This document shows, piece by piece, positions 47,746-59,205 of a stretch of 64,000 nt of DNA. Under the pieces are notes generated by a model that was not told the origin of the DNA, did not search any database, and was given only the letters and a program-made list of their open reading frames with translations. Source of the DNA: Megalopta genalis (Eukaryota; Arthropoda; Insecta; Hymenoptera; Halictidae); the NCBI RefSeq assembly GCF_051020955.1, contig NC_135016.1, positions 10,434,001 through 10,498,000 on the forward strand, written 5' to 3'. Numbering within the stretch: position 1 is the stretch's first letter; each line of letters starts with the position of its first letter. The position numbers were made by a program, and so were the translations under genes.

Positions 47746-49395
47746 TTGCGAGACCTTATTTTTCTTATGATTTTCTTTCTTAGCTAAAACCGCCCCAGAA
47801 CAAGCTACGTACAACAAGCTCGAAATTTTTATAGAGTCGTTCATCAACTCCAACAGTGGCATAACTTTTCCAACAGTCGATTAAAGCCGCGTTTGAGCTT
47901 AATTTATTGCAGCTAAGTGCTGCGACTATTAAAACTAGAATTCCTTCCTATTTGCTGACAGAGTTTCCCTAAAAAGTACACAAGCCGTGCCAAACACAGC
48001 GCGCCAGTGCACACAATCTGTTTGTCTCGTATGTGTACCGAAAGCACGTTTCATTTCAATGTGCCATAACATCTCCGACAGACAGCCGGTTACGTCGCAT
48101 TTCAGCTAAAAGCGACGCGAACCACTTCGGATTGTTGTTAAACCGGATTGTTTATGCGAAACCCGCGATTCAGGGTTACACTTAATCTTCGACGTGAAAT
48201 GTTTATGCGGAAAGTCAACGATGTGAGTCGCAAAAATTTGTATTACCGCGGACTTTAGCATCCGACGAGGTCAGATGCGTGGTTACAATAAACAACCGTG
48301 CTCCGATTATTAGTTCGTCGTTCACAACGTCTCCGCAGGTGCCGGCGAACGAAATATCGCGCAGCCGACAGACAGAACGCGTCAATACATGGTTGGTGCG
48401 TTGACCCACGGTCGCGTCGTCGTCACACGATTCATTATTCACGAACGGAGCCGCATCGGCCGACTGCTTTCCAGCGTGTGCGTGTGCTCGCGCGAGCGAA
48501 TTGGTCACGTTGGTCGCGCGAGTTCACCGCTGGAAAAAAAGAGAAACGATTGCGAGACGACGCTCCAGAGAAACAATAATATTATTGCACCAATTATCGA
48601 TCCGTGCCGCCTGAGAAAAAGTATGTACGTACGTACATTTGAGAACGGCGTGCACACGCCGCGGGATCACGTGGCCAGGCTACGACATAATCGCGGCGTC
48701 CAGCGCGAGCGCGAATCGATCGTTTACGTTTCGACTGTTGGTGACGCGACTCTCGCACCCTTCCGGCGAAGGGTGAGAACAAGGTCGGCACCGAGATGAT
48801 CGATAACACCGTCGAGATATCCTCCGCGGATTGCATCAGTCGGGATCCCGGTTCCCACGCCCACGCTCTCACCGCAAAGTGGATACCTGTTTATCGTGTC
48901 CGATCGATTTTTCTATGTTCTCTTGAAAAATAAGGGTTCGAAAATACGTCAAGAAAATCTCACGTCTGTACGCTGAAAATTAAGAAAGTTACAGCTGGTT
49001 GAAGATGACCCCCTCTATAAATGATCATTGCTACACGAAACTGTGCACGCTTTTGTCTCGGAACTGTCTTTCAAAACGGTGACCATGATTTCTCGAAATC
49101 TACTTAACCAATTGACAATTTCTGAAATTCTTGATACTGAAATTTGCAGGAATGTAAATACCGGCGAACGTTTGTTTAAAATATTTTAAGTACTATTTGC
49201 TTGTTGGTCATTATAATTATCTAAATTGTTGTATGGAGTCGAAATGTTCTGGAGATTTAAATTGTTATAAATATCGCGGCATTTGTATATATGGATTGCG
49301 TATGAAGCAGTTCAGTAATTGCAGTAATGAATTTCTAAGATAATTGGTGTCACTTCGAATCTTCGAATTGTGTCACTTTTAAAAAAAAAAAGGCA

Positions 49396-49525
49396 CGTTT
49401 TTATAGTTATTGGCAATCGGTGACTATAAAAAACGAGCTGCAAGGCTCGAATGATCGTATCCTCTCTTTCCAAATCGCCCATTTTTGGGCACAATCTCAG
49501 CGTCAATTAGGGAGAATTAACTGCA
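49396..49525 (+). repeat. Foldback element family X, copy 5
   Basis: CGTTTTTATAGTTATTGGCA, then GAGCTGCAAGGCTCGAATGA, TCCTCTCTTTCCAAATCGCC and CGTCAATTAGGGAGAATT. It lies outside the right arm of the composite. Confidence 0.7.
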
Positions 49526-51183
49526 ACTGTTCTCAAATCGAGTCTCAAAACGAGTTGAATATCATTCGAATGTTAGAAAGTGAAGTTTTCTAGACAAGTA
49601 AAGTCTAACAAGACTTGAGTAAACAAATAATTGTATAAATGGCACCGAATTGCAATTTAATCAAGAAATTTCTGGCCTTTATACAAGTTAATCCGTTTTC
49701 AAACGTGCGCACATAGTTGTCCGCAACCGTACAATTATATAACACTGCTAATATTTTGCATTCTGAATAAAAAGTTATAAACGTATAAAAAGGCGTGTAG
49801 GCGTTTTAAAACATGAAACATCAAAAATATAATCTTGTTATTCCAGCCCACTCTGTAACGCGATAAATTCCTCCGAACGCAGCCACGATCCATGATTCCG
49901 ACTCGAGCGTCGCGAGAGCGTGCCGGTTCGATCCGGTAGCGATAACGGATCTAATTGGCTGCGATAACACGGCGCCCAAAATTCTGCCGTATCTGCAGAA
50001 ATGTCGAAACCGTTACGCGGCCCCGCGTCTATTTATGTAACGCGCGCGAACACGGCTTATCCGCGAGAACGATCTGAACTTTGCCGATAACCGCCGACAA
50101 CAACGACGACGACGCTTAGATAAACAGCTTTCGATAAACAAAGCTTAGATAAAAAACTCCGAAATTACGCGCACCATAATATTTGGCCACGAATGAAAAT
50201 AGTCGAGGTAGAAAATAAACTTTAACCCTTCCGCCAGCCACCGCTATCAACCACGAAACGGCTGACTGGCACTACCGGTTACAAGGCTCACCTTCGACCC
50301 CGCTGTGTTTTTCAATCGACTTTTTATCGCAATCGAGTACGCGCCGACTTTTTGCAGTCGGTCGAGTCCGCGTGTTTTTTTTTATTTTCGTTCCTTCGAT
50401 CACGTCTTGAGGAAAGTCTCAGAAAATTGATACGTCGATTGCGGCAGCGAGACTTTGGATTATTATGCGTTCGTGCAAAATGTTGCGTAAAGATCGGCGG
50501 CATAGCCAAAACAGCTGTCTGCATGAACTGGAATGGAACGGTTCGTGTGCGTCAACACGTCAACATTCTATGAGTTGAGCTGATTATTAAGCAAGCCGAC
50601 GTGGCTGACGGCGTTTATCAACGAGAAAAATTCTGCTATCGCGATCCGTTATTTGCCAGGGCATTTCGTCGGGTATCCGATGCAAGAAGACTCCGGCAAC
50701 CTACCGGAGATTGCTCCGAAATCCCAATAATCCCTGTTTGAGTTACGTTTCGATGTCGAGAAGAGATCAAAGCTCGATAATGAAACGGTTCCAAGAACTT
50801 CAGGTGCGTATTCTCGCGATAAGGTGTCACAGATTCAGCGATAACGCTGCTATCTCGTCGAGTAACGGAATGAATCGATGTCGTGCCATCGGCGAGATGG
50901 ATCGGCACGGTGTCTACTCGAGAAGATTACGAACTTAGAGCTACGATAGGCTTAACGGTTCGAAGATTCTATTAGATAAATCGATTAGCGAACAGGAGCA
51001 TTAATGAAATGATCGCTGATAAAGAGTTTTGCCGTTTTGTAAATGGTACTTAAATCCGTTAAGATTTTGATAACGGTGTAACAGTAATAAGACTGTATCG
51101 ATACGACGTAATACAGAAATCGTTACGTTACCGAAAATGTTACAGTACCAAGATCGTTGTAATATCGATATGTAATAGCAGTC
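49526..51183. other. Non-coding stretch
   Basis: No gene is recognised. CpG-rich patches at 49.85-50.1 kb and 50.35-50.95 kb carry overlapping short frames only. Confidence 0.45.
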
Positions 51184-51721
51184 GTGTGCGGGAAGAACCC
51201 GATGTTACGGGCTCGGGTCGGGCCGAAGAAATTCGAGCGGGATCGGGACGGGATCCCGATAAATTTCACTGTTTGAGATCTCGAGATCCTGAGTCCCAAA
51301 GGTCCCGAAAATCCCGAGGCCCAAAAGTTTCGGGACTGCGCTCGGTTCTTCTATATATATATATATACTGTTACATATGATATTATATATGATATGATAT
51401 ATATATATCATATCATATATAATATCATATGTAACAGTATTCATGCATAGAGACCGAGACTGCCCGAGACCATCCGAGACTACCCGAGAGCACCCGAGAC
51501 CATCCGAGACCATCCGAGACCAGTCGAGACCAGCCGAAACCTCCCGAAACCTCCCGAGACGATCCGAGAACCGAACGCAGTCCCGAAACTTTCGGGACCC
51601 GAAACACTCAGTATCTCGAGATCTCGAACAATGAAACGTATCGGGATCCGCCCGATCCCGCCCGACTCTTTCCGACCCGTCCCGAATTTCGGGTTCCCGA
51701 AACTCAGACAGGTTCGCACAC
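51184..51721. mobile_element. 538-bp inverted-repeat element with central palindrome and 10-bp tandem repeats
   Basis: The ends GTGTGCG and CGCACAC bound GC-rich inverted arms of about 160 bp; AAGTTTCGGGACTGCG, CTCGGTTCT and GATCTCGAGATC are mirrored on the other side. The centre at 51365-51440 is a perfect 76-bp AT-rich palindrome. Between it and the right arm, CCGAGACCAT-type units repeat every 10 bp (51448-51560). No transposase is seen. Flanks show no clear target duplication, so the superfamily is undecided. Confidence 0.75.
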
Positions 51722-52311
51722 TCCTAATGAATACCAAAAGCGTTACAACACCGAAACCGAAATAAGTACAAATGTCGTGGCAGATATTAATAAGATGACA
51801 CATTTTAAGCCATACCGCTATAAGCCTCGTTAATTTTAACTACGAAGATATTGACATAAAATGTCACCCTGACATGTGTAAAATTATCAATTCATTTTAT
51901 CGGTTTACCTTTTGGTGACGCGGCAGATATTAAAAGCACGATAGATTTTAAGTAATACGTTTATAACCCGGACTATATATAACTTTAACTACAAGAATAT
52001 TGACACAATTTCGTACTCTAATATGTACAAAAATATCAGTAAATTTTAATATAACAAGATATAGATGTAACTGCAGTCGCACTTATCGTTCGGCAGCATT
52101 GCACATATCGCATCTACATATTGTAAATTGTCTTCTGTTTTCACTCGTATCGTTTTTTTCCACTGGCAAACACAGTATGTACATAGTACACGATCGCAAC
52201 GTGCCTGCATTTATTCTGACTTCGATAGCACAGCAATTGCTGTGCTGCATAGCAATTTCGGCATTCGCTGACACAATATCGACAGTAAAATAATGCTGGT
52301 TCTATGTCTGT

Positions 52312-52411
52312 GTGCCGGTATTTTTATTTGACGACGGTGACGTCACGTCGGTATTTTCGTATTCCGGTTTCTACGAGGATTTTCGCAGTTTCGACCGAAA
52401 AATACCGGCAC
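52312..52411. mobile_element. 100-bp foldback element with GTGCCGGTATTTTT ends
   Basis: GTGCCGGTATTTTT at 52312 and the complement AAAAATACCGGCAC ending at 52411, with a centre around GGTGACGTCACGTCGG. It could be the core of a larger repeat. Confidence 0.6.
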
Positions 52412-53119
52412 GATGGCTGTCCGGCTTAGCTATTTCGGGATTTAGCTATTATGTAAACGGATTGTTTTAGGTGTGCACATACGATTCCGGTACGTTACAT
52501 TTCGGTTGAAGTCCCGATCTCCGTGTCGGATGGACAAGTTACGAGAGAAACGTATTTAACAGCGCTGTTCCATCACGATATTTATATGCGTGCCAGCAAG
52601 GACAGTATAAATAATTGGCGTGTGTTCTGAAAGCGATACACGTGCATCGACTATAGCCGAGTTTGCAATTCAGCTCAGAGAGTGGCCCACGCCGTCGCCG
52701 ACTCGTTTCGTCTTCTCCGCGCGAATATGTGCGACATGTGGCGGCCCGTGGATTTGACACGACGCCATTCCAATTATAAATTCCATGGGATATCCTTGAC
52801 GAAGCAAGCCCGGCTTTTGTTCGCCATGGTATTCAAGCTCCTTTCACATTTTACCGCGATCAAGACACCGGTGTTCCGCGGCCGACAGTCGGCTGTGTGC
52901 GTGTCGCTCTCTTGAATAATTTCACGGCAACCATCTGATTAGATTACGAACATAATCACGCGATTTATGATACGCCGGAGTCGTCCGTCTGACGCAACAC
53001 TAATTGCCGTCGGGTATCGCACACATGCGCGTCGAATCTGAGGGAACCGTGTTTGGTAACTGGTATCCGGCTGCACGAATGCATAGCGAGAGATCGAAAA
53101 ATTGTTGTTCGATTTGAAA

Positions 53120-53262
53120 TCATAGTAAATTTTCCTCAATTTTCTCTCAATTTCTAGACAAAAATGGACGATATAGGCAAAAGAGATACGATTATTCGAG
53201 TCTCGCGGCTCATTTTTATAGTCGCCGATTGTCAAGAATTAAAAAAACATTTTATTATTATC
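53120..53262 (-). repeat. Foldback element family X, copy 6
   Basis: CAAAAATGGACGATATAGGC, then AGATACGATTATTCGAGTCT and CATTTTTATAGTCGCCGATT. It is the left half of the element in the opposite orientation to copy 1. Confidence 0.65.
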
Positions 53263-53299
53263 ATTATTGTTTATAGGTAGAAGGAAAATTAGAGATGTA

Positions 53300-53603
53300 G
53301 TATTTGCTATAGATATATTATATCTATATATATATTGCTATATACATATATATCAATAATATCCCCGAGCAAATATTTCATACTACATCTCTAATTAGAT
53401 ATATAGCAAATATTGCTATATATATATACATACATTGCTATATATATACATCTCTAATTAGATATATAGCAAATATTGCTATATATATATACATCTCTAA
53501 CTAGATATATAGCAAATATTGCTGTATATATACATCTCTAACTAGATATATAGCAAATATTGCTATATATATACATCTCTAATTAGATATATAGCAAATA
53601 TTG

Positions 53604-53657
<54 letters not shown>
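53300..53657. repeat. AT minisatellite, about 50-bp unit, ending in a long TA run
   Basis: Units read ATATATAGCAAATATTGCTA, then TATATACATCTCTAAYTAG, repeated five to six times; each contains the palindrome AGCAAATATTGCT. A pure (TA)n of over 50 bp follows at about 53603-53656. ATTATCGATCGATA and matching CGAGCAAATAT/ATATTCGCTCG pairs lie at the borders, so the array sits inside an inverted-repeat frame. Confidence 0.85.
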
Positions 53658-53659
<2 letters not shown>

Positions 53660-56039
53660 GCTCGGGGATATTATCGATCGATATGTAAACTGTTTAAATG
53701 CAAACATTCGTTTGCGAAACGATCAAGAGTGGTTCAATTAAATATATCTGATTACTGGACCGCGGATTTTATGCAAAAACAAAATTGTCTGCCTTAATTG
53801 CCTTAGCACGGGAGCTACATGAACGTCTATCTCTTTTTCTAATAGCGTTGGTGTGTCGGACATGTTTTGCATAAGAGCGACTCATTTCTGTCATAAATGC
53901 ATAAAATCGAAAACTTTTGATGTGACTCACAAATCAGGACATATGGACACATGAATACCGAAATAAAATATACAGTCACTTAATGGCGACGAACATCAAA
54001 GAGTTGTAAAATTTTAATTGCTAATTTTATATTCCGCAAGTAGATAACATTTGTGGAGATACTACATGAGAGTTCGATCGTGATTTAAAATTCGTACTGT
54101 GTTACTGGAAGAAGCAGTTGAGATTTATTTCTCCAAAAAATTCGCGATCGAAGTATTAATTCTATTTAATTAAAGCTCCAAACACATTCTAAATATTTTG
54201 CGAAATTTGGCAGAAATTAACTAAACCTTTAAGTTTAAAATAATTAAAAAATATAAATAATTAAGTTTTAAATTATCCTTTCTAATTTAACTCCTAGAAC
54301 GCGTCTGCATAACGAATAAATCTAGCTCGTGATTTCGTACCGAAAAATCACGAACTCGCCAGCGGGTAAAGACCTTCCAACGGTTCATTTCAAATGGAAT
54401 CTGTTGAAGAATTCTGTCTCCCAGCACTTCCGGCACCTATATCCGCATAGTTGTCAAATCTTTGAATAGCCGCCGCACTTGCGAATAATTTCCAGACAAT
54501 TATTTCCGAAAATGAGACAGCCGCGAATTTGAACCGGCGAAGCTGGAAATTTCCGGCGATACGAATCATTATTGTTTACATACGTATCATTATGCGCGAG
54601 ATAATGGAATTAAGTAATCGCGGAGTGCAGCGTATCGAATCGATTACGCTGATCGCGCACGTGTTATGCAACCGTTGAAATAAAGTGAATAATCTTTGAG
54701 TGTGGCTGCACGTATCGACTGCAAGATAGTTGCACGTATAAATTAGAAGCGATAAAGTTCGTCACTTTAGACCGTTGCACAACGGATGTTTTCGATGTCA
54801 CGAAGTAATGTGACCACGATATAGAATCGCTCGAATGGAATTCGTCGGGCAATTCGACACACTGCTGTTCGAGATTTCGAGCAATCCAGAACATCCGGAC
54901 AACACGGGAAAGTTACGGGCGACGCCATCGTCGAGAGGGAATCTCGCGGCGAACACGTGCAACCTGTGCGCTTTCCACGGAAACCCGCGATTTCCTTGAA
55001 CGACAGGTGCGCAAACACTCGAATGCCGGAATGTGTGCAGCAGGAAGCCGGCACCGCGGCACTTATCTAAGCTGTCGAGGCAATTAACGATTGTTTGCGA
55101 TCGTTGATCGCCTCGGGAGGAACGGGATCTGTTCTCGCGCGGAGGCCTGTCCGTCAAATTTGTAGCTCTGTTTACGTCTCCGAGAGCGTCTCGAGAAGCC
55201 GGCCGGCGATCGTGGCAGCTGTAACACGGTATCTCGCGACTCTGCAGCTGGTTTCCCTGCGTCACGCGTCCTTCGCGATCGCGTGTCTCGTCGAACGTCT
55301 CGAGACCGCCAACGTTTTTCCACGATACCGTCGCTATCGGCGTTTGAACATCGGTTCGAAGGGAGGACAGCAGGAAACGCCCCTCGGCGAGCCGCGTTCC
55401 CATTGGCCGATGGAACAGCTGCGACGATAAATAACGAACGAGTCCACGATATTGTTTATCAGCGAGTTAAATATTTCAGGAGGTCCCGATTGCTTCGACT
55501 CGTTCAATCGAGCTACTTCCCCCGCTCGACCAGTTTATCCAGCCGAGATAATGCCGCGAGCTAGTCTGGCGCAGCGGTTTCTTCATTCAAATTCTTTCGA
55601 GTGTAACATACTTGCAGACCGATACGAAACAACGCCGGCTAAATAGCCAGGCAGTGCCAGCGGATACCCCGCGACACGATTCTATTTACCACTCGGCGTA
55701 TTTATAGCGCCCGAACGTACCCGAAGAGATCGGGAGAGCTGTATTGCTGGCCGGTGTTTATCGAGATTGTTCATCCGGCTGACCGTTCGTCTTGGAAACA
55801 ATCGGCGAAATTTTTGCGAAGACGCGCGAACACCGATCCGAAGATGACGGATGTTCGAACGCTAACGGCACACTTTTGATTCGAAGTGCTGCGAGGGGGT
55901 ACCAGAACATCGGAAGTCGACGTTTTTGGTCTCGTTCGACGGCGAAGAGATCGTGACACGAGATCGCATCGGTTTTGTCGACGAAATCAATTTTTTGGAC
56001 TCGTCAGGGATTTGCAAAGTTGAAGAATCGCCCGGAAAT
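53658..56039. other. Non-coding stretch, nothing recognised
   Basis: AT-rich to 54.7 kb, then CpG-rich to 55.95 kb. A 201-codon minus-strand frame at 54798-55403 has no domain, hydrophobic pattern or splice context that I recognise and overlaps other open frames. Confidence 0.4.
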
Positions 56040-57075
56040 GAGGTATGTCAGAAAAAGCATGATCTATGTCGACACAGCGGTTGTTGATTAAAATATCTGA
56101 AATATCTTAAAAGCGGAGGTTCTGCCCTTTGAAACGAGTCCAAAAATATCGTTCTACGATTTTTTTTTACAATGTTACGGAACCTTGAATTTCGGCAAAT
56201 TTTAGTCTCGCATTTAAGGGTCCCAGAGATCTGGTGTTCAAGTGTTCACGGCACACTTGTGTTTCAAACTGCTATAAAATGGCCGAAAATAATCGTAGAG
56301 CAACGAATTTGGGCTCGTTAGAAAGAGAAAACTTTACGCTATAAGATCGCTCTACTTTTATTTACGGACAAAATTATTCGAGCTCCTCGAAGGTCCAGAG
56401 ATTAAAACAAACCGTTAAAAAGTTAACAATATTTCAATGATGCCATTGCTAACGGCTCAAATATTCCAGATGCAAAAAACCGAAATGACTTAAAAGCGGA
56501 AACTTTACTCATTAAAACGAGCAAAGGTACATCTTTCTACGACTTTTTCAACCGAAGTTAACGAACTTTGAATTTCATCTTTTTGAGACTCCAGAAATCT
56601 GGTGTTCAAGTGTTCACGGCACCCTTTTGATTCAAACAACCATAAAATCGCTCCAAAAAATCGTAGAGCAACGAGTTTGGGCTCATTAGAAAGGGGAAAC
56701 TTTACGCTACAAGATCGCTCTACTTTTATTTACGGACAAAATTATTCGAGCTCCTCGAAGGTCCAGAGATTAAAACAAACCGTAAGAAAGTTAACAAAAT
56801 TCCAAAGATGCCACTGCTAACGGCTCAAATATTCTAGATGCAAATAACTGAAATGACTTAAAAGCAGAGAGTTTACTCATTGAAACGAGCAAAATTACAT
56901 CCCCCTACGATTTTTTCTACCGGAGTTAACAAACTTTGAATTTCATCTTTTTGGGACTCCAGAAATCTGGTGTTCAAGTGTTCACGGCACCCTTTTGATT
57001 CAAACAACCATAAAATCGCTCCAAAAAATCGTAGAGCAACGAGTTTGGGCTCATTAGAAAGGGGAGATTTTACGC
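56040..57075. repeat. 368-bp tandem array, about 2.8 copies (family Y)
   Basis: CTGGTGTTCAAGTGTTCACG occurs at 56231, 56599 and 56967, exactly 368 bp apart. Each unit has its own inverted pair, CTACGATTTTTT and AAAAAATCGTAGAGC, so the units are tandemly arrayed foldbacks. A more degenerate start (CGGCACACTTTTGATTCGAA) is seen near 55866. The 72-99-residue frames in the units arise from the repeat. Confidence 0.9.
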
Positions 57076-57283
57076 TGAAAGATCCGCCTAACTGCATTCC
57101 CGAGAAAAATTTATCAATCTTCGAGTTCGAACAAATTTTTCGCCGCGCGTGTTCGCCTGGCGCTGACCTAGCGCATGCAGCGCTAATACGTATCGAAATC
57201 CCAGAATTAACCAGGACAGTTTCCGCAGCTATCCTGACCAATGACAAATGCAAACAAACTCATTGTTAACTAAGAAACGTTAC

Positions 57284-57479
57284 CTTTGCGTTGCTCCTCA
57301 GCACTGGGAGTCATGGCGCCGCTTCGCAGAAGGTTCTCCTTGTTCTCTGCCAGCGTGTCCGCGGTGTCGTCGGCTCCTTCTTGCAGGAGGTTGGCCTGTA
57401 GGGCTAGTTTCCTAACGGCGAGACAGTAGCCGAGAATCGGAGCCGCCAGCAGGTCGATACAGGCGGCCACCCAGGGCAT
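57284..57479 (-). CDS. Candidate 5' coding exon with hydrophobic N-terminus, possibly of PFKFB
   Basis: ATG at 57479 opens MPWVAACIDLLAAPILGYCL, a hydrophobic segment that could be a membrane anchor or signal anchor. A polar acidic stretch (LQEGADDTADTLAENKENLL) follows and ends AEEQRK plus one base. The donor AAAG|GTAACG begins at 57283, phase 1. That phase matches the acceptor of the PFKFB P-loop exon at 41348, giving QRK-EPGNDKIAMRTPG. The frame is open upstream of the ATG too. Phase agreement alone has a one-in-three chance of being luck, and the join implies a 15.9-kb intron. It may instead belong to another gene. Confidence 0.4.
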
Positions 57480-59205
57480 AACCGACGTGGATCGTGCCGC
57501 AGAAATGTCCCTCGATCGCTGGACGTTCGCTCGAAGAAGATCGTGGCCGCCGCGACCGTGCACGCGGTTAACAATAACGGGAGGAATGAAATGTAAACAA
57601 CAGCTGTCCCCTGAATCGGAACCCGGCGAGCTGGAGCCCTCTAATTAAACGAGACACACGGTGAAGCTCGTGTTTAATCCTATCGCTATACCGCCACCAA
57701 GTTTCTCCCGGCCTTCGAATCTTCGGGCTAAAGTTCTTCCGAGAAATGGTCGCTGCTCGTGTGCCGTATTATCGACAACAGGTCCTCCCTCATTCCAATT
57801 TGCTTGATCCTCACTTCCGGAGCCAGTTTGCGGGCTTCTTTGTCTTTTGTTCTCAGTTCTATCGGCCTTTCGCCTATCCTCCTCGACTCCTCGCCCGTTT
57901 CCACCCTGCTAGCTCTATACCGTGTCTGTCCGCTCAGTGCGCAACACCTGCGACTACTCGACCTCGACGATCGTTCGCAGCCAACTGAGCCTCTAATCGG
58001 ACCTCGATCCTATACTAGTTGCCAGCGTTTCTTGATACGGGTCGCTTCGGACCTGCGCACGCGCTGCCCACAGCTGCTTTTGCTGGTAGTTTACATAGTC
58101 ACGGTGCTGCTTCACCGACACACGTCTTACGAGCCCGGCGCTCCCTTCTCGTCTCTGCCACCTTGGCTGCTTCTACTCGGATCTTCCCTGTCGCGCCTTC
58201 GATCGCTCGTTGTTTACCTGGCCAGTTGGGCGCCGAACGGGAAGCTCGGTGCCTCTTTCGCTGTTTCGGTAGGTCAGCTCAAGCGGTGAACCGGTTTCGA
58301 GGATCGACGAGACCTGGGCCAGACGCTTCTGCGTTCGTGCGACGCTCTCTCTCTCTCTCTCTCGGCCTCTCCCTCTTCTGCTATCTTTCTCGCTTGTTTT
58401 CTTTCGGCAACGCGATCGATGCCAGCCAGCTGGGACGTACCTTGCACAGGTGAACACGCGCTACTCAGCCTGGAAATCGTCGGATACTCGTGCGTAACGT
58501 GAAAAGTTGTCTCTGCTCGTGCTTCGAGGAGGTTCCAGCGACTGATGGTCCCTCATCCGCAGCAGCTTTTAGCAACATCGACCCGACTCTGGGTAGGCGC
58601 CCTCTGTTCAAGCCAGCCAATCGTGCCACGCGCAGCCCCTCCATCCTTTCCCGGCAATCGCGTTGAAAACACGTCGAACGATCTCTCACTTTTGCCGACA
58701 AACCGTTGTTGACTTTCCTACCAACGACCGGGCCAACCCGATCGTCACGGTTTCTGTTTCTCTTTTTTATGGGGGGAGAGGGAGGGGGGGACTGCCGCGA
58801 GCCCGCGAGAAAAATCCTGAGATCCGCAGCTACGTTTTGGCTGGCTCTGAATAGACCACGCGACCCTCCGAATTTAGAACCTCGCTGTATTAGCGCGTGT
58901 ATTCGACGCCTCGAACGATTCCGATGCGTCGATTGAAAATCGACGTTCGACGGTAGTCGCGCGAAATATCGATTGTTTCGCGACCAGGACCGGCACCGTC
59001 GAGTCCTTCATTGAGCCCGCGGAACTCCAGAACGTTCCTATGTACGGTAGTGTGCCGCGACATTGTACAGGGTGATCCGGAAGTAACGAAACTGCGGCCG
59101 GAGACGCGTTTCGGAGCAAAACGGAGCGGATGTTGCTGTTAGGAAGGTTCGATTAATTCGATTCGCATTTGGAAAGCTCGGGAAATCATACTGTTCTACG
59201 TCATG
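57480..59205 (-). promoter_or_regulatory. CpG- and pyrimidine-rich block, possible promoter/5' UTR of the minus-strand exon
   Basis: High CpG content, a CT tract at about 58345-58366 and no recognisable coding frame. Its position just upstream of the candidate exon suggests a promoter region. Near 59065 a sequence TACAGGGTGATCCGGAAGTA resembles a MITE terminus; no partner end was found. Confidence 0.25.

Larger units (their letters stand above)
46767..49385. repeat. Large inverted repeat: two arms of about 420 bp around 1.77 kb
   Basis: The left arm, 46767-47193, is the reverse complement of the right arm, 48968-49385, at high identity. Paired anchors include GTGACACAATTCGAAG with CTTCGAATTGTGTCAC, GAGGGGGTCATCTTCAACCA with TGGTTGAAGATGACCCCCTC, and CAATGATCATTTATA with its complement. 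Each arm has a family X copy just outside. The interior holds a further X copy (47297-47392), a TTAA-flanked MITE (47497-47745) and a CpG-rich block at 48.2-48.9 kb with overlapping open frames that I do not recognise. Confidence 0.8.

Noticed and set aside
48389..48799. 136-codon frame inside the inverted-repeat composite, considered as a transposase
   Set aside because: No DDE/D-type motif or helix-turn-helix is visible, and the composition is that of a chance frame in CpG-rich DNA.
54798..55403. 201-codon open frame on the minus strand
   Set aside because: It lies in a CpG-rich patch where several frames on both strands are open; no domain, conserved motif or splice partner is recognised.
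56602..57269. Similar 72- and 99-codon frames considered as a duplicated gene
   Set aside because: They are by-products of the 368-bp tandem array; the frames include foldback arms and end at arbitrary points.
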